From an uncultured beta proteobacterium (GTDB taxonomy: Bacteria > Pseudomonadota > Gammaproteobacteria > Burkholderiales > Burkholderiaceae_C), in the NCBI GenBank assembly GCA_903859265.1, contig CAIOLZ010000413.1, forward strand, positions 1-12,344: 12,344 nucleotides of DNA, in the 5' to 3' direction. Below, in pieces: positions 1-6,370 of the stretch (positions are counted from its first letter, which is position 1; each line of letters opens with the position of its first letter). The notes beneath the pieces are model-generated. The model made no database searches. It was given only the letters and a program-made list of their open reading frames with translations, and was not told the origin of the DNA. The position numbers and the translations under genes are program-made.

Positions 1-126
1 CCGGAACCACAAGGCGTCTGGCAATACCGCCAGAGCATCAGCGTGATTCAGCAGATCGTGCAGCAGCGCATGTACCCGCTGACCCTGCGCGGCCTCGAAG
101 AAGCGATGCGGCATTTGACCAAATAG
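1..126 (+). CDS. C-terminal end of an unidentified protein (5' part outside window)
   Basis: An open frame enters from the left edge in frame 1 and stops at TAG (124-126), giving 41 residues. The peptide is rich in Gln and Arg, with a helical-looking stretch around residues 12-24, and ends MRHLTK. The frame is open from the first base, so the gene begins before the window. I do not recognise the family from this tail. A palindromic GC-rich stretch follows the stop, and the tRNA gene begins 63 nt downstream. The call rests only on the open frame, plausible codon use and position, so it is moderate. Confidence 0.55.
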   Translation, partial: PEPQGVWQYRQSISVIQQIVQQRMYPLTLRGLEEAMRHLTK

Positions 127-152
127 GCCGTGCGGCGCGCGGGCGGCGCGCA

Positions 153-158
153 TAGAAT
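153..158 (+). promoter_or_regulatory. Possible -10 element for the tRNA-Arg gene
   Basis: TAGAAT matches the sigma-70 -10 consensus at five of six positions. It lies 31 nt before the tRNA 5' end and is followed by a GC-rich stretch, as at many stable-RNA promoters. No good -35 hexamer sits 16-18 nt upstream, since that region is nearly pure GC. The call therefore rests on one hexamer and its position. Confidence 0.3.
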
Positions 159-189
159 GCACCCCTTCCGGAGCCACAACGGCCCCGCC

Positions 190-264
190 CTCGCCGTAGC
201 ACAATGGATAGTGCGCATGCCTCCTAAGCGTGAAATACAGGTTCGATTCCTGTCGGCGGGACCA
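190..264 (+). tRNA. tRNA-Arg (anticodon CCT)
   Basis: A full cloverleaf can be folded by eye. The acceptor stem pairs 190-196 with 254-260, with one T-G wobble at the second pair. The D stem pairs 199-202 with 211-214. The anticodon stem pairs 216-220 with 228-232 and presents loop CTCCTAA, with anticodon CCT at 223-225. The T stem pairs 237-241 with 249-253 around loop TTCGATT. The discriminator is A261, and CCA is encoded at 262-264. It reads the rare arginine codon AGG. The first base pair is C-G rather than the commoner G-C. It is a single gene, with no other tRNA beside it. Confidence 0.95.
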
Positions 265-311
265 TCTCGTCGCATTCACACCGCTTCGGCAGCCTAATAT
301 TTTCTTGCTCC

Positions 312-340
312 TGACATGCACAAGTCACACAAGCGTGTCA
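312..340. repeat. Imperfect inverted repeat upstream of the signalling cassette
   Basis: The arms are TGACATGC (312-319) and GCGTGTCA (333-340). They are complementary at seven of eight positions, the exception being a T-G pair, and are separated by 13 nt. The repeat lies in the only sizeable gap upstream of the three-gene cassette, 67 nt before the first start codon. It is followed by AT-rich sequence (343-365). It could be an operator or a hairpin in the leader RNA. It has no run of T after it, so it is not a typical terminator. I see no convincing promoter pair in the 265-406 gap. Confidence 0.3.
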
Positions 341-406
341 ATGTCGATTAAATTCGATAAAAACAAGTCAACGCTTCTGCCGCTGCCACCGTGAAGGGAA
401 TAGCAA

Positions 407-667
407 ATGCTTTCGACGATACGCAACCGCTTGATCCTTGGCTTCGGTTGCATGCTCTTGTTGCTGGGGCTGGTGGCTGGGGTGGGTCCAATGCAATTGG
501 CTGCGGGCTGGGCCGTGCGCAACATGGGCAACGCGACCCGGCAGAACGCGGCCCTGGTGGAGCAAATGGCCGCGGCTGCCAGCAGTCTCGAAGGCCAGGC
601 GAATGAACTGGTAAAAAGCGTCGATGTATTCATACTGACTGGAAGCCGCAACCATGCAAACCGATGA
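407..667 (+). CDS. Very short chemoreceptor-like protein (MCP N-terminus joined to MCP C-terminal tail)
   Basis: This is an 86-residue protein. Residues 1-27 look like the start of a methyl-accepting chemotaxis protein: a short basic head followed by one hydrophobic helix (about residues 9-26). Residues about 38-77 match the extreme C-terminal end of MCP signalling domains, with the characteristic core RQNAALVEQMAAAASSL (45-61) and the closing VDVFIL. A usual MCP has 500 or more residues. The ligand-binding domain, second membrane helix, HAMP domain, methylation helices and the CheA/CheW-binding hairpin tip are all absent. The frame is intact. AAGGG at 394-398 gives a good ribosome binding site 8 nt from the ATG. 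The stop overlaps the next gene's start by 14 nt, which suggests translational coupling. It is either an in-frame deletion remnant or a minimal membrane protein kept for its place in this cassette. It should not work as a normal receptor. Confidence 0.7.
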   Translation: MLSTIRNRLILGFGCMLLLLGLVAGVGPMQLAAGWAVRNMGNATRQNAALVEQMAAAASSLEGQANELVKSVDVFILTGSRNHANR

Positions 668-1145
668 GCTGACTTTTGTTGACGAACAGGCAGAGCCCGA
701 CAAACCGGGTCAGGCTGACACGCCCTGGCAGGTGCTTATCGTTGACGATGAGCAGGATGTGCACCACTCTACGGGTTTCGCATTTCTTGGTGTTCGGTTC
801 GAAGACCGGCCGATCACTTTTGTAAGTGCGTTCTCCGGGGCACAGGCGCTGCAGATGGTGCTTTCGAACCGCGCAAGATTACCGGATCTGGTTTTGATGG
901 ACGTTGTCATGGAGACGCCAACAGATGGCATTGACGCGGTGCGCCAGTTGCGGCGGGAATTGGCGCAGCGCAAGATTCCCTTCATCATTTTGCGCACCGG
1001 TCAGGCCGGTAACCATTTGAACCACGACGCACTCGGCCGCGACCAGGACATCGACCTGGTCCTTAACAAGTCGGAGTTGACGGCAGAAAAGCTGCGCAAT
1101 GCAGTATTTGCAGGACTGCGCACAGTGCGTGCCCGCAACAACTGA
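654..1145 (+). CDS. Stand-alone response regulator receiver-domain protein
   Basis: The 163 residues form one CheY-like receiver domain after a 24-residue acidic leader. Visible landmarks are the acidic pair D31-D32 in VLIVDDE, the predicted phosphoacceptor D83 in LVLMDVVM, T115 in IILRTG and K139 in LNKSEL. The LRTGQ motif and following region resemble the receivers found at the front of DUF3369/HD-GYP regulators, but no output domain follows: the protein ends about 10 residues after the last receiver helix. It would act by protein contact rather than DNA binding. GGAAG (641-645) sits 8 nt from the ATG, inside the end of the mini-chemoreceptor gene. The histidine kinase gene follows within 6-21 nt and is its likely phosphodonor. 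Receiver identity is firm; the signal and target are unknown. Confidence 0.88.
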   Translation: MQTDELTFVDEQAEPDKPGQADTPWQVLIVDDEQDVHHSTGFAFLGVRFEDRPITFVSAFSGAQALQMVLSNRARLPDLVLMDVVMETPTDGIDAVRQLRRELAQRKIPFIILRTGQAGNHLNHDALGRDQDIDLVLNKSELTAEKLRNAVFAGLRTVRARNN

Positions 1146-1151
1146 ATCGCG

Positions 1152-2348
1152 GTGCCAGCAGATCCGATGTCATCACAGCGGGAACGCCAGAAACTGCTGG
1201 AAATTCTGGCCAGTGCCAATGCCGGCCTTTGGGAACACAACATTGTCACGGGGGAAGACAGTTTCAGTGAGGTTTACGCCAGCATGCTTGGGTATGAAGT
1301 GGCGGAACTGGCGCAAAAAATAAACACATCATTTCTCAACATCGTTCACCCGGATGACCATGCCGACTTCAAAGCGCTGCGTGCCGCGCACGAACGTGGC
1401 GATACACCGACGTTTGAGGCGGAGTTCCGGGCCATGCACAAAGATGGCCAATGGCGGTGGATCCTGGCGCGGGGCAAGGTAGGAGAGCGGGACGAAAACG
1501 GCCGCCCGCTGCACATCTCAGGCATTCATCTGGACCTCTCCCTGATGAAGCAAGCCCAGGAACAACGTATTGCCAGCATTGAAACGCGCGCGGCGCTTGG
1601 CACACTGGTAGCCAGCGTCGCGCATGAGATGACGACGCCGCTGGGCAATGGGCTGCTGGCGGCCAGCACCTTAGCGGATCAAACGCGCGAGTTCCGCCGC
1701 CTGCTGGATGAGGGCACCATCAAACGCTCCGACATGAGTGCCTTTATCGAGCGCATTGAGCAGGGCTCCACGTTGGTGCAACGCAACCTCGATCGTGCCA
1801 ACGGGCTGGTCAAAAATTTGCGACAGGTCGCTGCCGACCAAGTCAGTGAACAGCAGCGCCGCTTCGAACTGGCCAATGTCCTACATGAATTGATGCAAAC
1901 CCTGAACCCGAGCATCAAGCGGCAACCCCACCGGGTCATCATGGACGTTGAACCCGGCATCTGGATGGACAGCCAGCCAGGCCCGATCGGCCAAATCATT
2001 GTCAACCTGGTCAACAACGCATACATGCACGCTTTCGAAGGTATTGCACACGGCGAATTGCGCATCTGCGCCCGAGAGCGCGAAGAATGGGTGGACATTG
2101 AGGTGCGCGATAACGGAGTGGGTATCACCCAGGAAAATCTGGCACAGCTGTTCAAACCGTTTTTCAGCACCAAAATCGGTCAGGGTGGCACGGGCCTGGG
2201 CATGGCGATTGTGGAAAATCTGGTCACCAAAACGCTGCAAGGCAGCTTGCGCGTGGAATCTCAGCCGGGCCAGGGAACAGCGTTTTTTATCGCACTGCCC
2301 AAGCGTTTGCAGAGGCTTGCGGAAGGTTTGACGACCCCTGCCCCCTGA
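1152..2348 (+). CDS. Soluble PAS-domain sensor histidine kinase
   Basis: This 398-residue kinase has no membrane helix, so it is probably cytoplasmic. Residues about 15-130 form a PAS/PAC sensor, with NIVHPDD at 63-69 and WRWILARG at 101-108. A dimerisation helix follows, with the predicted phosphorylated H158 in VAHEMTTPLGN. That variant resembles the HE-x-NTPLGN type of H-box rather than the common HELRTPL. The ATP-binding domain shows an N box at 285-290 (NLVNNA), DNGVG at 320-324, FKPFFSTK at 334-341 and GGTGLGM at 345-351, so all catalytic motifs are present. The start is uncertain: GTG at 1152 (used here) is 6 nt after the regulator's stop, and an in-frame ATG lies at 1167. Neither has a clear ribosome binding site. 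The upstream receiver is its likely partner. The ligand sensed by the PAS domain cannot be told from sequence. Confidence 0.9.
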   Translation: MPADPMSSQRERQKLLEILASANAGLWEHNIVTGEDSFSEVYASMLGYEVAELAQKINTSFLNIVHPDDHADFKALRAAHERGDTPTFEAEFRAMHKDGQWRWILARGKVGERDENGRPLHISGIHLDLSLMKQAQEQRIASIETRAALGTLVASVAHEMTTPLGNGLLAASTLADQTREFRRLLDEGTIKRSDMSAFIERIEQGSTLVQRNLDRANGLVKNLRQVAADQVSEQQRRFELANVLHELMQTLNPSIKRQPHRVIMDVEPGIWMDSQPGPIGQIIVNLVNNAYMHAFEGIAHGELRICAREREEWVDIEVRDNGVGITQENLAQLFKPFFSTKIGQGGTGLGMAIVENLVTKTLQGSLRVESQPGQGTAFFIALPKRLQRLAEGLTTPAP

Positions 2349-2366
2349 CAAGGACCGATTTCAGGG
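2343..2366. terminator. Short hairpin between convergent genes
   Basis: CCCTGA (2343-2348) and TCAGGG (2361-2366) are perfectly complementary around a 12-nt loop. Each arm contains the stop codon of one convergent gene: TGA of the kinase at 2346-2348, and TGA of the acyltransferase read on the minus strand at 2361-2363. The hairpin would form in both transcripts. No T run follows on either side, so it is at best a weak or Rho-assisted end signal. Confidence 0.3.
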
Positions 2367-3107
2367 CTGCGGCGAACTGCGCATCGCCACAATCACTTCG
2401 CGCAGATCACTGGCCCATTCGCGGCGGTTGCGGCCCTGAGCCTTTTGAGGCTCCCCAAAGCTTACTACCGCCTGCAAGTCCCGGGCGCACAGGGTGCGCC
2501 AAAGCGAGCCCAGCAAGGTGTCATCACCGATGTAGCAGGGCGCAAAACTGATTTGACCGGTGCGGCGGTCTGCAAAATGCAGCGCAAGGGGTTGCACGGG
2601 TGCATCGGCTGCAATAGCGGCCTGGAGCAAATTGGCGTGGAACGGCAGGACCGAGGTCCCGTCACCCGTCGTGCCTTCGGGAAACACGGCCAGAATGTCA
2701 CCTGCACGCAGCGCCTCGGCCATATGGTGCACCACACGCATGGCGTCGCGCCGGGATTCGCGTTCAATATAAAGCGTGCCCACGCCGGTTGCCAGCATGC
2801 CCACCAGCGGCCAGCTTTTGATCTCGCTTTTGGAAATAAAGCGGCAGTGGCGGCTGGCATGGATCACTCCGATATCCAGCCAGGAAATATGGTTCGAAGC
2901 GAGCAACACCGGTCCGTGCTGGGCCGGTTGACCTTTGACAACCAGTTCAATCGCCAGCCGACGCAGCATGGTGCGTGACCAGACCTCCACCCGGGCGCTG
3001 CGCTGCGCCGCAGTTAACCTTGGGAAGGACCACCAGACCACATAAGCGCCGTAGATCAGGTGCGCCACCACGCCCAGAGCCCGCCACAACGCGACCGGTG
3101 CACGCAT
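2361..3107 (-). CDS. plsC: 1-acyl-sn-glycerol-3-phosphate acyltransferase (PlsC family)
   Basis: The 248-residue protein belongs to the PlsC lysophospholipid acyltransferase family, which adds the second acyl chain to lysophosphatidic acid at the inner membrane. An N-terminal hydrophobic segment (about residues 7-28) fits membrane attachment. The catalytic NHxxxxD motif is NHISWLD, with H73 and D78. The substrate-binding motifs are visible as TLYIERESRR (111-120), FPEGTT (142-147) and VQPLAL (171-176). The length is normal for the family. The ATG lies 3 nt beyond the stop of the upstream pyrC' gene, so this is the last gene of the pyr unit and is probably translated from the same mRNA. The ribosome binding site is weak. 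Close relatives include other lysophospholipid or ornithine-lipid acyltransferases, so the exact acceptor is less certain than the family. Confidence 0.88.
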   Translation of the reverse strand: MRAPVALWRALGVVAHLIYGAYVVWWSFPRLTAAQRSARVEVWSRTMLRRLAIELVVKGQPAQHGPVLLASNHISWLDIGVIHASRHCRFISKSEIKSWPLVGMLATGVGTLYIERESRRDAMRVVHHMAEALRAGDILAVFPEGTTGDGTSVLPFHANLLQAAIAADAPVQPLALHFADRRTGQISFAPCYIGDDTLLGSLWRTLCARDLQAVVSFGEPQKAQGRNRREWASDLREVIVAMRSSPQP

Positions 3108-3110
3108 CGT

Positions 3111-4412
3111 TCAGGTCGCGTTGGCGCTGAAAGCGATTTGCCCGGCGACCAGCGTGGTACGCACTTTGCCAGGCAATTCGTAGCTTCCAAATGGCGTGTT
3201 CTTGCCCTGGCTGCACAGCGCTTCGGGCGTGACCACCCAGCGCTCTGTCGGGTCAAAAACACAAAGATCCGCCGGGCCGTCAATCCGGATCTGGCCGACA
3301 CCGTCCTGCAACGCACCCAAAGCATTGCCAATGACCGCCGCAGGCCGGCTGCTGACGGTAGCCAGGGCCTGCACCAGCGGCGTGCCGGACTCGGTGGCCC
3401 ATTTGAGCGTCAGGCTGAGCAGCAGTTCAAGCCCCGTCGCGCCGGGCTCGCTTTCGGCAAAGGGCAGGGCCTTTGCATCCTCGTCCACCGGCGTGTGGTC
3501 GGAGACCAGCGCATCAATCGTGCCGTCTGCCAAAGCAGCGCGCAGCGCATCGCGGTCACGCTGCTGGCGCAATACCGGAGTAACACGCATGCGGCTGTCA
3601 AAAAAACCGATGTCGGTGTCGGTCAAATGCAAGGAATTGATGCTGACGTCCGCCGTAATCGGCAGGCCCTGTGCCTTGGCTGCGCGCACCAGATCAACCC
3701 CGGCAGCACTGCTGATGCGGCACAGGTGCACACGGGCGCCCGTGGCGCGCACCAGTTCAAAAATCGCATGCAGGGCAATGGTTTCTGCAGCCACCGGAAT
3801 GCCGCTCAAACCGAGCCGGGTGGCCAGTGCACCGCTGGCAGCCACGCCCTGTCCGAGGTACAGCTCCTGCGGACGCAACCAGACCGGAAAACCGAAGGTG
3901 CTGGCGTACTGCAAGGCACGCTGCAAGACCTGCGTATTTTCCAAGGGCACTTCGGCTTGCCCGAAAGCGATACACCCGGCAAGCGTGAGCGCCGACATTT
4001 CAGTGAGCACGGCACCTTCGAGCTTGCGGGTCAGCGCGCCTACCGGAAATACGCGCGACAGGTGCAGGCGTTCGCTGCGGTAACGCAGCATTTCAACCAG
4101 TCCCGGAACGTCGAGTACCGGCTCGGTATCGGGTGGGCAGACCACGCTGGTCACGCCGCCAGCCACTGCTGCGGCCAACTCGGAGGCCAGCATGCCTTCA
4201 TGCTCATGGCCGGGTTCACGCAGGCGAACCGACAAATCAACCAGCCCGGGTGCCACGATACAGCCCTGCGCGTGCACCGTCTGATCGGCCACAAAGCCCT
4301 CGGGCGCAGCGCCGATCGCCACCACTTTGCCATCGGCAATCGCGATATCGCTGGTTTGGTCCAAAAGGCTGGCCGGATCAATCACCCGCCCGCCCTGAAT
4401 GAGGATGTTCAT
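3111..4412 (-). CDS. pyrC': Dihydroorotase-like protein without metal ligands (PyrC', partner of PyrB)
   Basis: The 433-residue protein has the overall sequence of a class I dihydroorotase, from MNILIQGGRV through the APGLVDL and LREPG landmarks to the C-terminal strand region. The zinc ligands are replaced. The normal DxHxH is D59-L-S61-V-R63. The FSDDG aspartate region reads AFGQAEVP (149-156). The histidine of the HAED region is in WLRPQ (178-182). The histidine before the STA motif is R232 in HLCRISSA. Only the late aspartate (D305 in SDHTP) remains. Such proteins (PyrC' of Pseudomonas, often labelled pyrC or pyrX) are known to lack activity and to be needed for assembly of class A aspartate transcarbamoylase with PyrB. 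That role fits its place 10 nt after pyrB. A true dihydroorotase should be encoded elsewhere in the genome. Confidence 0.9.
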   Translation of the reverse strand: MNILIQGGRVIDPASLLDQTSDIAIADGKVVAIGAAPEGFVADQTVHAQGCIVAPGLVDLSVRLREPGHEHEGMLASELAAAVAGGVTSVVCPPDTEPVLDVPGLVEMLRYRSERLHLSRVFPVGALTRKLEGAVLTEMSALTLAGCIAFGQAEVPLENTQVLQRALQYASTFGFPVWLRPQELYLGQGVAASGALATRLGLSGIPVAAETIALHAIFELVRATGARVHLCRISSAAGVDLVRAAKAQGLPITADVSINSLHLTDTDIGFFDSRMRVTPVLRQQRDRDALRAALADGTIDALVSDHTPVDEDAKALPFAESEPGATGLELLLSLTLKWATESGTPLVQALATVSSRPAAVIGNALGALQDGVGQIRIDGPADLCVFDPTERWVVTPEALCSQGKNTPFGSYELPGKVRTTLVAGQIAFSANAT

Positions 4413-4422
4413 AATCTGTCTT

Positions 4423-5385
4423 TCAGGCCTCGTTGCCGGCCACGATGCTCATCACCGCCATACGCACGGCGATACCAAAGGTCACTTGCGGCAGGATCAC
4501 GCTCTGTGCACCATCGACCACCGCCGAATCAATTTCCACGCCCCGGTTGATCGGGCCGGGATGCATCACGATGGCATCGGGTTTGGCCAGTTGCAGCTTT
4601 TCGGGCGTCAATCCGTAGCTCTTGAAAAACTCATGCACCGAGGGCAGCAAGGCGCCGCTCATGCGCTCGTTTTGCAGGCGCAGCATGATGATGACATCGC
4701 AATCCCGGATACCTTCCTCGAGCGTGTGGCACACCCGCACGCCCATCTGCGCCATGTCTGCAGGCACCAGCGTCTTGGGTCCGACCACACGCACTTCGGC
4801 GCAGCCCAGCGTGGTCAACGCGTGGATGTCAGACCGCGCGACGCGCGAGTGCAGCACGTCACCGACGATGGCTACGGTGAGATTGGCGAAGTCCTGTTTG
4901 AAATGGCGGATGGTGAACATGTCCAGCAGACCCTGCGTCGGGTGCGCATGGCGACCGTCCCCGGCGTTGATCACATGCACATGCGGCGCCACATGCTGCG
5001 CGATCAGGTAGGGCGCGCCAGACTCACTGTGGCGCACTACAAACATGTCCGCAGCCATCGCGCTCAGGTTGGCAATTGTGTCCAGCAGCGACTCACCTTT
5101 GGATGCGCTCGAGCGTGCAATGTCCAGATTGATGACATCCGCCGACAGTCGGGTGGCTGCGATCTCGAAGGTCGTGCGCGTGCGTGTCGAGTTTTCAAAA
5201 AACAGATTGAACACGCTCTTGCCGCGCAGCAGTGGAACTTTTTTGACTTCACGGTCGTTGACTGACACGAAGTTGGCAGCGGTATCCAGAATGTGGGTGA
5301 GGATGCTTTTGGGCAGCCCTTCGACCGACAGCAAATGGATCAGCTCGCCGTTTTTATTGAGTTGGGGATTGCGTTTGTAAAGCAT
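4423..5385 (-). CDS. pyrB: Aspartate carbamoyltransferase catalytic subunit
   Basis: PyrB joins carbamoyl phosphate and aspartate to give carbamoyl aspartate, the committed step of pyrimidine synthesis, in the cytoplasm. The 320-residue protein carries the carbamoyl-phosphate loop FFENSTRTRTTFE (62-74), the mobile-loop lysine K96 in SSASKGESL, HPTQGLLD (148-155), the aspartate-binding RLQ (236-238) and HPGPINRG (275-282). All key residues are present. An N-terminal extension precedes the core, as in the ATCases that assemble with a PyrC'-type partner. No pyrI-like regulatory subunit is in the window. AAGGTG (minus strand of 5395-5400) lies 9 nt before the ATG, inside the end of pyrR. pyrR lies 3 nt upstream and pyrC' 10 nt downstream, so the three are very probably one transcript. 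Confidence 0.97.
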   Translation of the reverse strand: MLYKRNPQLNKNGELIHLLSVEGLPKSILTHILDTAANFVSVNDREVKKVPLLRGKSVFNLFFENSTRTRTTFEIAATRLSADVINLDIARSSASKGESLLDTIANLSAMAADMFVVRHSESGAPYLIAQHVAPHVHVINAGDGRHAHPTQGLLDMFTIRHFKQDFANLTVAIVGDVLHSRVARSDIHALTTLGCAEVRVVGPKTLVPADMAQMGVRVCHTLEEGIRDCDVIIMLRLQNERMSGALLPSVHEFFKSYGLTPEKLQLAKPDAIVMHPGPINRGVEIDSAVVDGAQSVILPQVTFGIAVRMAVMSIVAGNEA

Positions 5386-5388
5386 GCT

Positions 5389-5916
5389 TTATCGCACCTT
5401 GAGGTCGAAGCTGAAAACACCGGCGTCGCTGCGAGCCAGTGCCAGCGACTGCGTGTCAGGCAGAAAAACCCGGGCTGCCGCAAAGTCCGCCTGCATCGGC
5501 AACTCGCGCCCGCCGCGGTCCACCAGTACCGCGAGCTGGACCCGGCCGGGCCGGCCGTAGTCGAACAATTCATTGATCACGGCACGAATCGTGCGCCCGG
5601 TATAGAGCACATCGTCGAGCACCAGAATATCGGCGCCATCCACGTCAAATGGCAATGTGGTCTGCCCGCCAGAGGACAACCCGCGCCTGGAAAAGTCATC
5701 GCGGTGCATGGCAGACGAAACCACGCCGGCTTTACCCGGTAACTGCAAATCCGCTTGCAGGCGCTGGGCCAGCCACGCCCCGCCCGAAGTGATACCCACC
5801 AAATGGGTCTGCGGGCTTCTAATCAGTCGTACCCCGCGCAGGAGTTCACGGTAGAGGGCCTCGGCATCGAGTACCAGTGCACCGGTGGCGGTATCGGCTG
5901 GCGCTTGCGTGCTCAT
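5389..5916 (-). CDS. pyrR: PyrR family uracil phosphoribosyltransferase / pyr regulator
   Basis: The 175-residue protein has the type I phosphoribosyltransferase fold. The PRPP-binding loop is LVLDDVLYTGRTIRA (98-112) and the PyrR-type VDRGGRELP is at 132-140. In Bacillus, PyrR binds pyr mRNA to attenuate transcription and also has uracil phosphoribosyltransferase activity. In proteobacteria its regulatory role is less clear, and I see no attenuator hairpin or PyrR-binding loop in the short gaps here. A strong GGGAGG ribosome binding site (minus strand of 5924-5929) lies 7 nt before the ATG and fixes the start. The gene is 3 nt upstream of pyrB and 25 nt downstream of yqgF. Confidence 0.94.
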   Translation of the reverse strand: MSTQAPADTATGALVLDAEALYRELLRGVRLIRSPQTHLVGITSGGAWLAQRLQADLQLPGKAGVVSSAMHRDDFSRRGLSSGGQTTLPFDVDGADILVLDDVLYTGRTIRAVINELFDYGRPGRVQLAVLVDRGGRELPMQADFAAARVFLPDTQSLALARSDAGVFSFDLKVR

Positions 5917-5941
5917 GTGCGGGCCTCCCAGGTCTTTTCAG

Positions 5942-6370
5942 TCATCCCAGACTCCTCAAAAATTGTTCCAAAATGATGCAGGCTGACACAGCGTCTGCAT
6001 CCTTGGCACCCGACGCAATCGCCTCGGTGGTGCTGTAACGCTCATCGACTTCAAACACCGGCAGATGGAAACGTCCATGCAACTGGCGGCCGAATTTTTT
6101 GGCCCGTGCCGTGTTTTCATGGGCCGCACCATCCGGATGGTAGGGCACGCCAATCACGATCGCGTCGGGCTGCCATTCCTGGATCTGCTTTGCGATGTGC
6201 AGGAACCGCGCATCCCCGAGCGCGTGAATCGAGCCTTGCGGCTGGGCGGTGCCGAAACTGCGATTGCCGACGGCAACGCCGGTGCGCTTCTCACCAAAGT
6301 CGAAGGCTATAAAAGTGGACAGGGAGGCGGGAACAATCAGCGGCTTTGTGCTTGACGGCACAGCGCTCAT
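5942..6370 (-). CDS. yqgF: YqgF/RuvX family RNase H-fold nuclease (putative pre-16S rRNA nuclease)
   Basis: The 142-residue protein has the RNase H-like fold of YqgF. The first strand reads FIAFDFGEKRTGVAVG (20-35), with catalytic-type D24. VIGVPYHPDG follows at 72-81, then EVDERYSTTEA (107-117). The last acidic residue is in DADAVSA (124-130), probably D126. In E. coli the protein is essential and is assigned to 16S rRNA 5'-end maturation; an older name, RuvX, reflects a proposed Holliday-junction role. The start overlaps the yqgE stop in ATGA (6367-6370), which indicates translational coupling. A leader of about 18 residues precedes the conserved core, so a later start cannot be ruled out. 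Confidence 0.94.
   Translation of the reverse strand: MSAVPSSTKPLIVPASLSTFIAFDFGEKRTGVAVGNRSFGTAQPQGSIHALGDARFLHIAKQIQEWQPDAIVIGVPYHPDGAAHENTARAKKFGRQLHGRFHLPVFEVDERYSTTEAIASGAKDADAVSACIILEQFLRSLG

Noticed and set aside
115..120. TTGACC, a near-consensus -35 hexamer upstream of the tRNA gene
   Set aside because: The only good -10-like hexamer (153-158) is 32 nt away, far beyond the usual 16-18 nt, and the hexamer lies inside the preceding coding sequence.
129..155. GC-only inverted repeat (GCGCGC arms) after the first gene, as a terminator
   Set aside because: There is no T run after it, and self-complementary GC strings are common in such DNA; it could act in termination but I cannot support the call.
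265..406. Possible genomic-island attachment site at the tRNA-Arg 3' end
   Set aside because: I could find no second copy of the tRNA 3' end in the window, and no integrase or phage gene, so there is no evidence of an inserted element.
3060..4550. A 496-codon open frame on the plus strand opposite pyrC'
   Set aside because: It is antisense to a well-recognised gene, is rich in His, Gln and Arg with no family resemblance, and extends across the ends of neighbouring genes. It is a product of high GC in the third position of the real gene.
4399..5265. A 288-codon plus-strand open frame opposite pyrB
   Set aside because: It mirrors pyrB, has His-rich composition and no recognisable motif.
5386..5941. 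PyrR-type attenuator or riboswitch in the pyr unit
   Set aside because: The gaps around pyrR are 3 and 25 nt, too short for a leader with terminator and antiterminator, and no such structure was seen ahead of yqgE.
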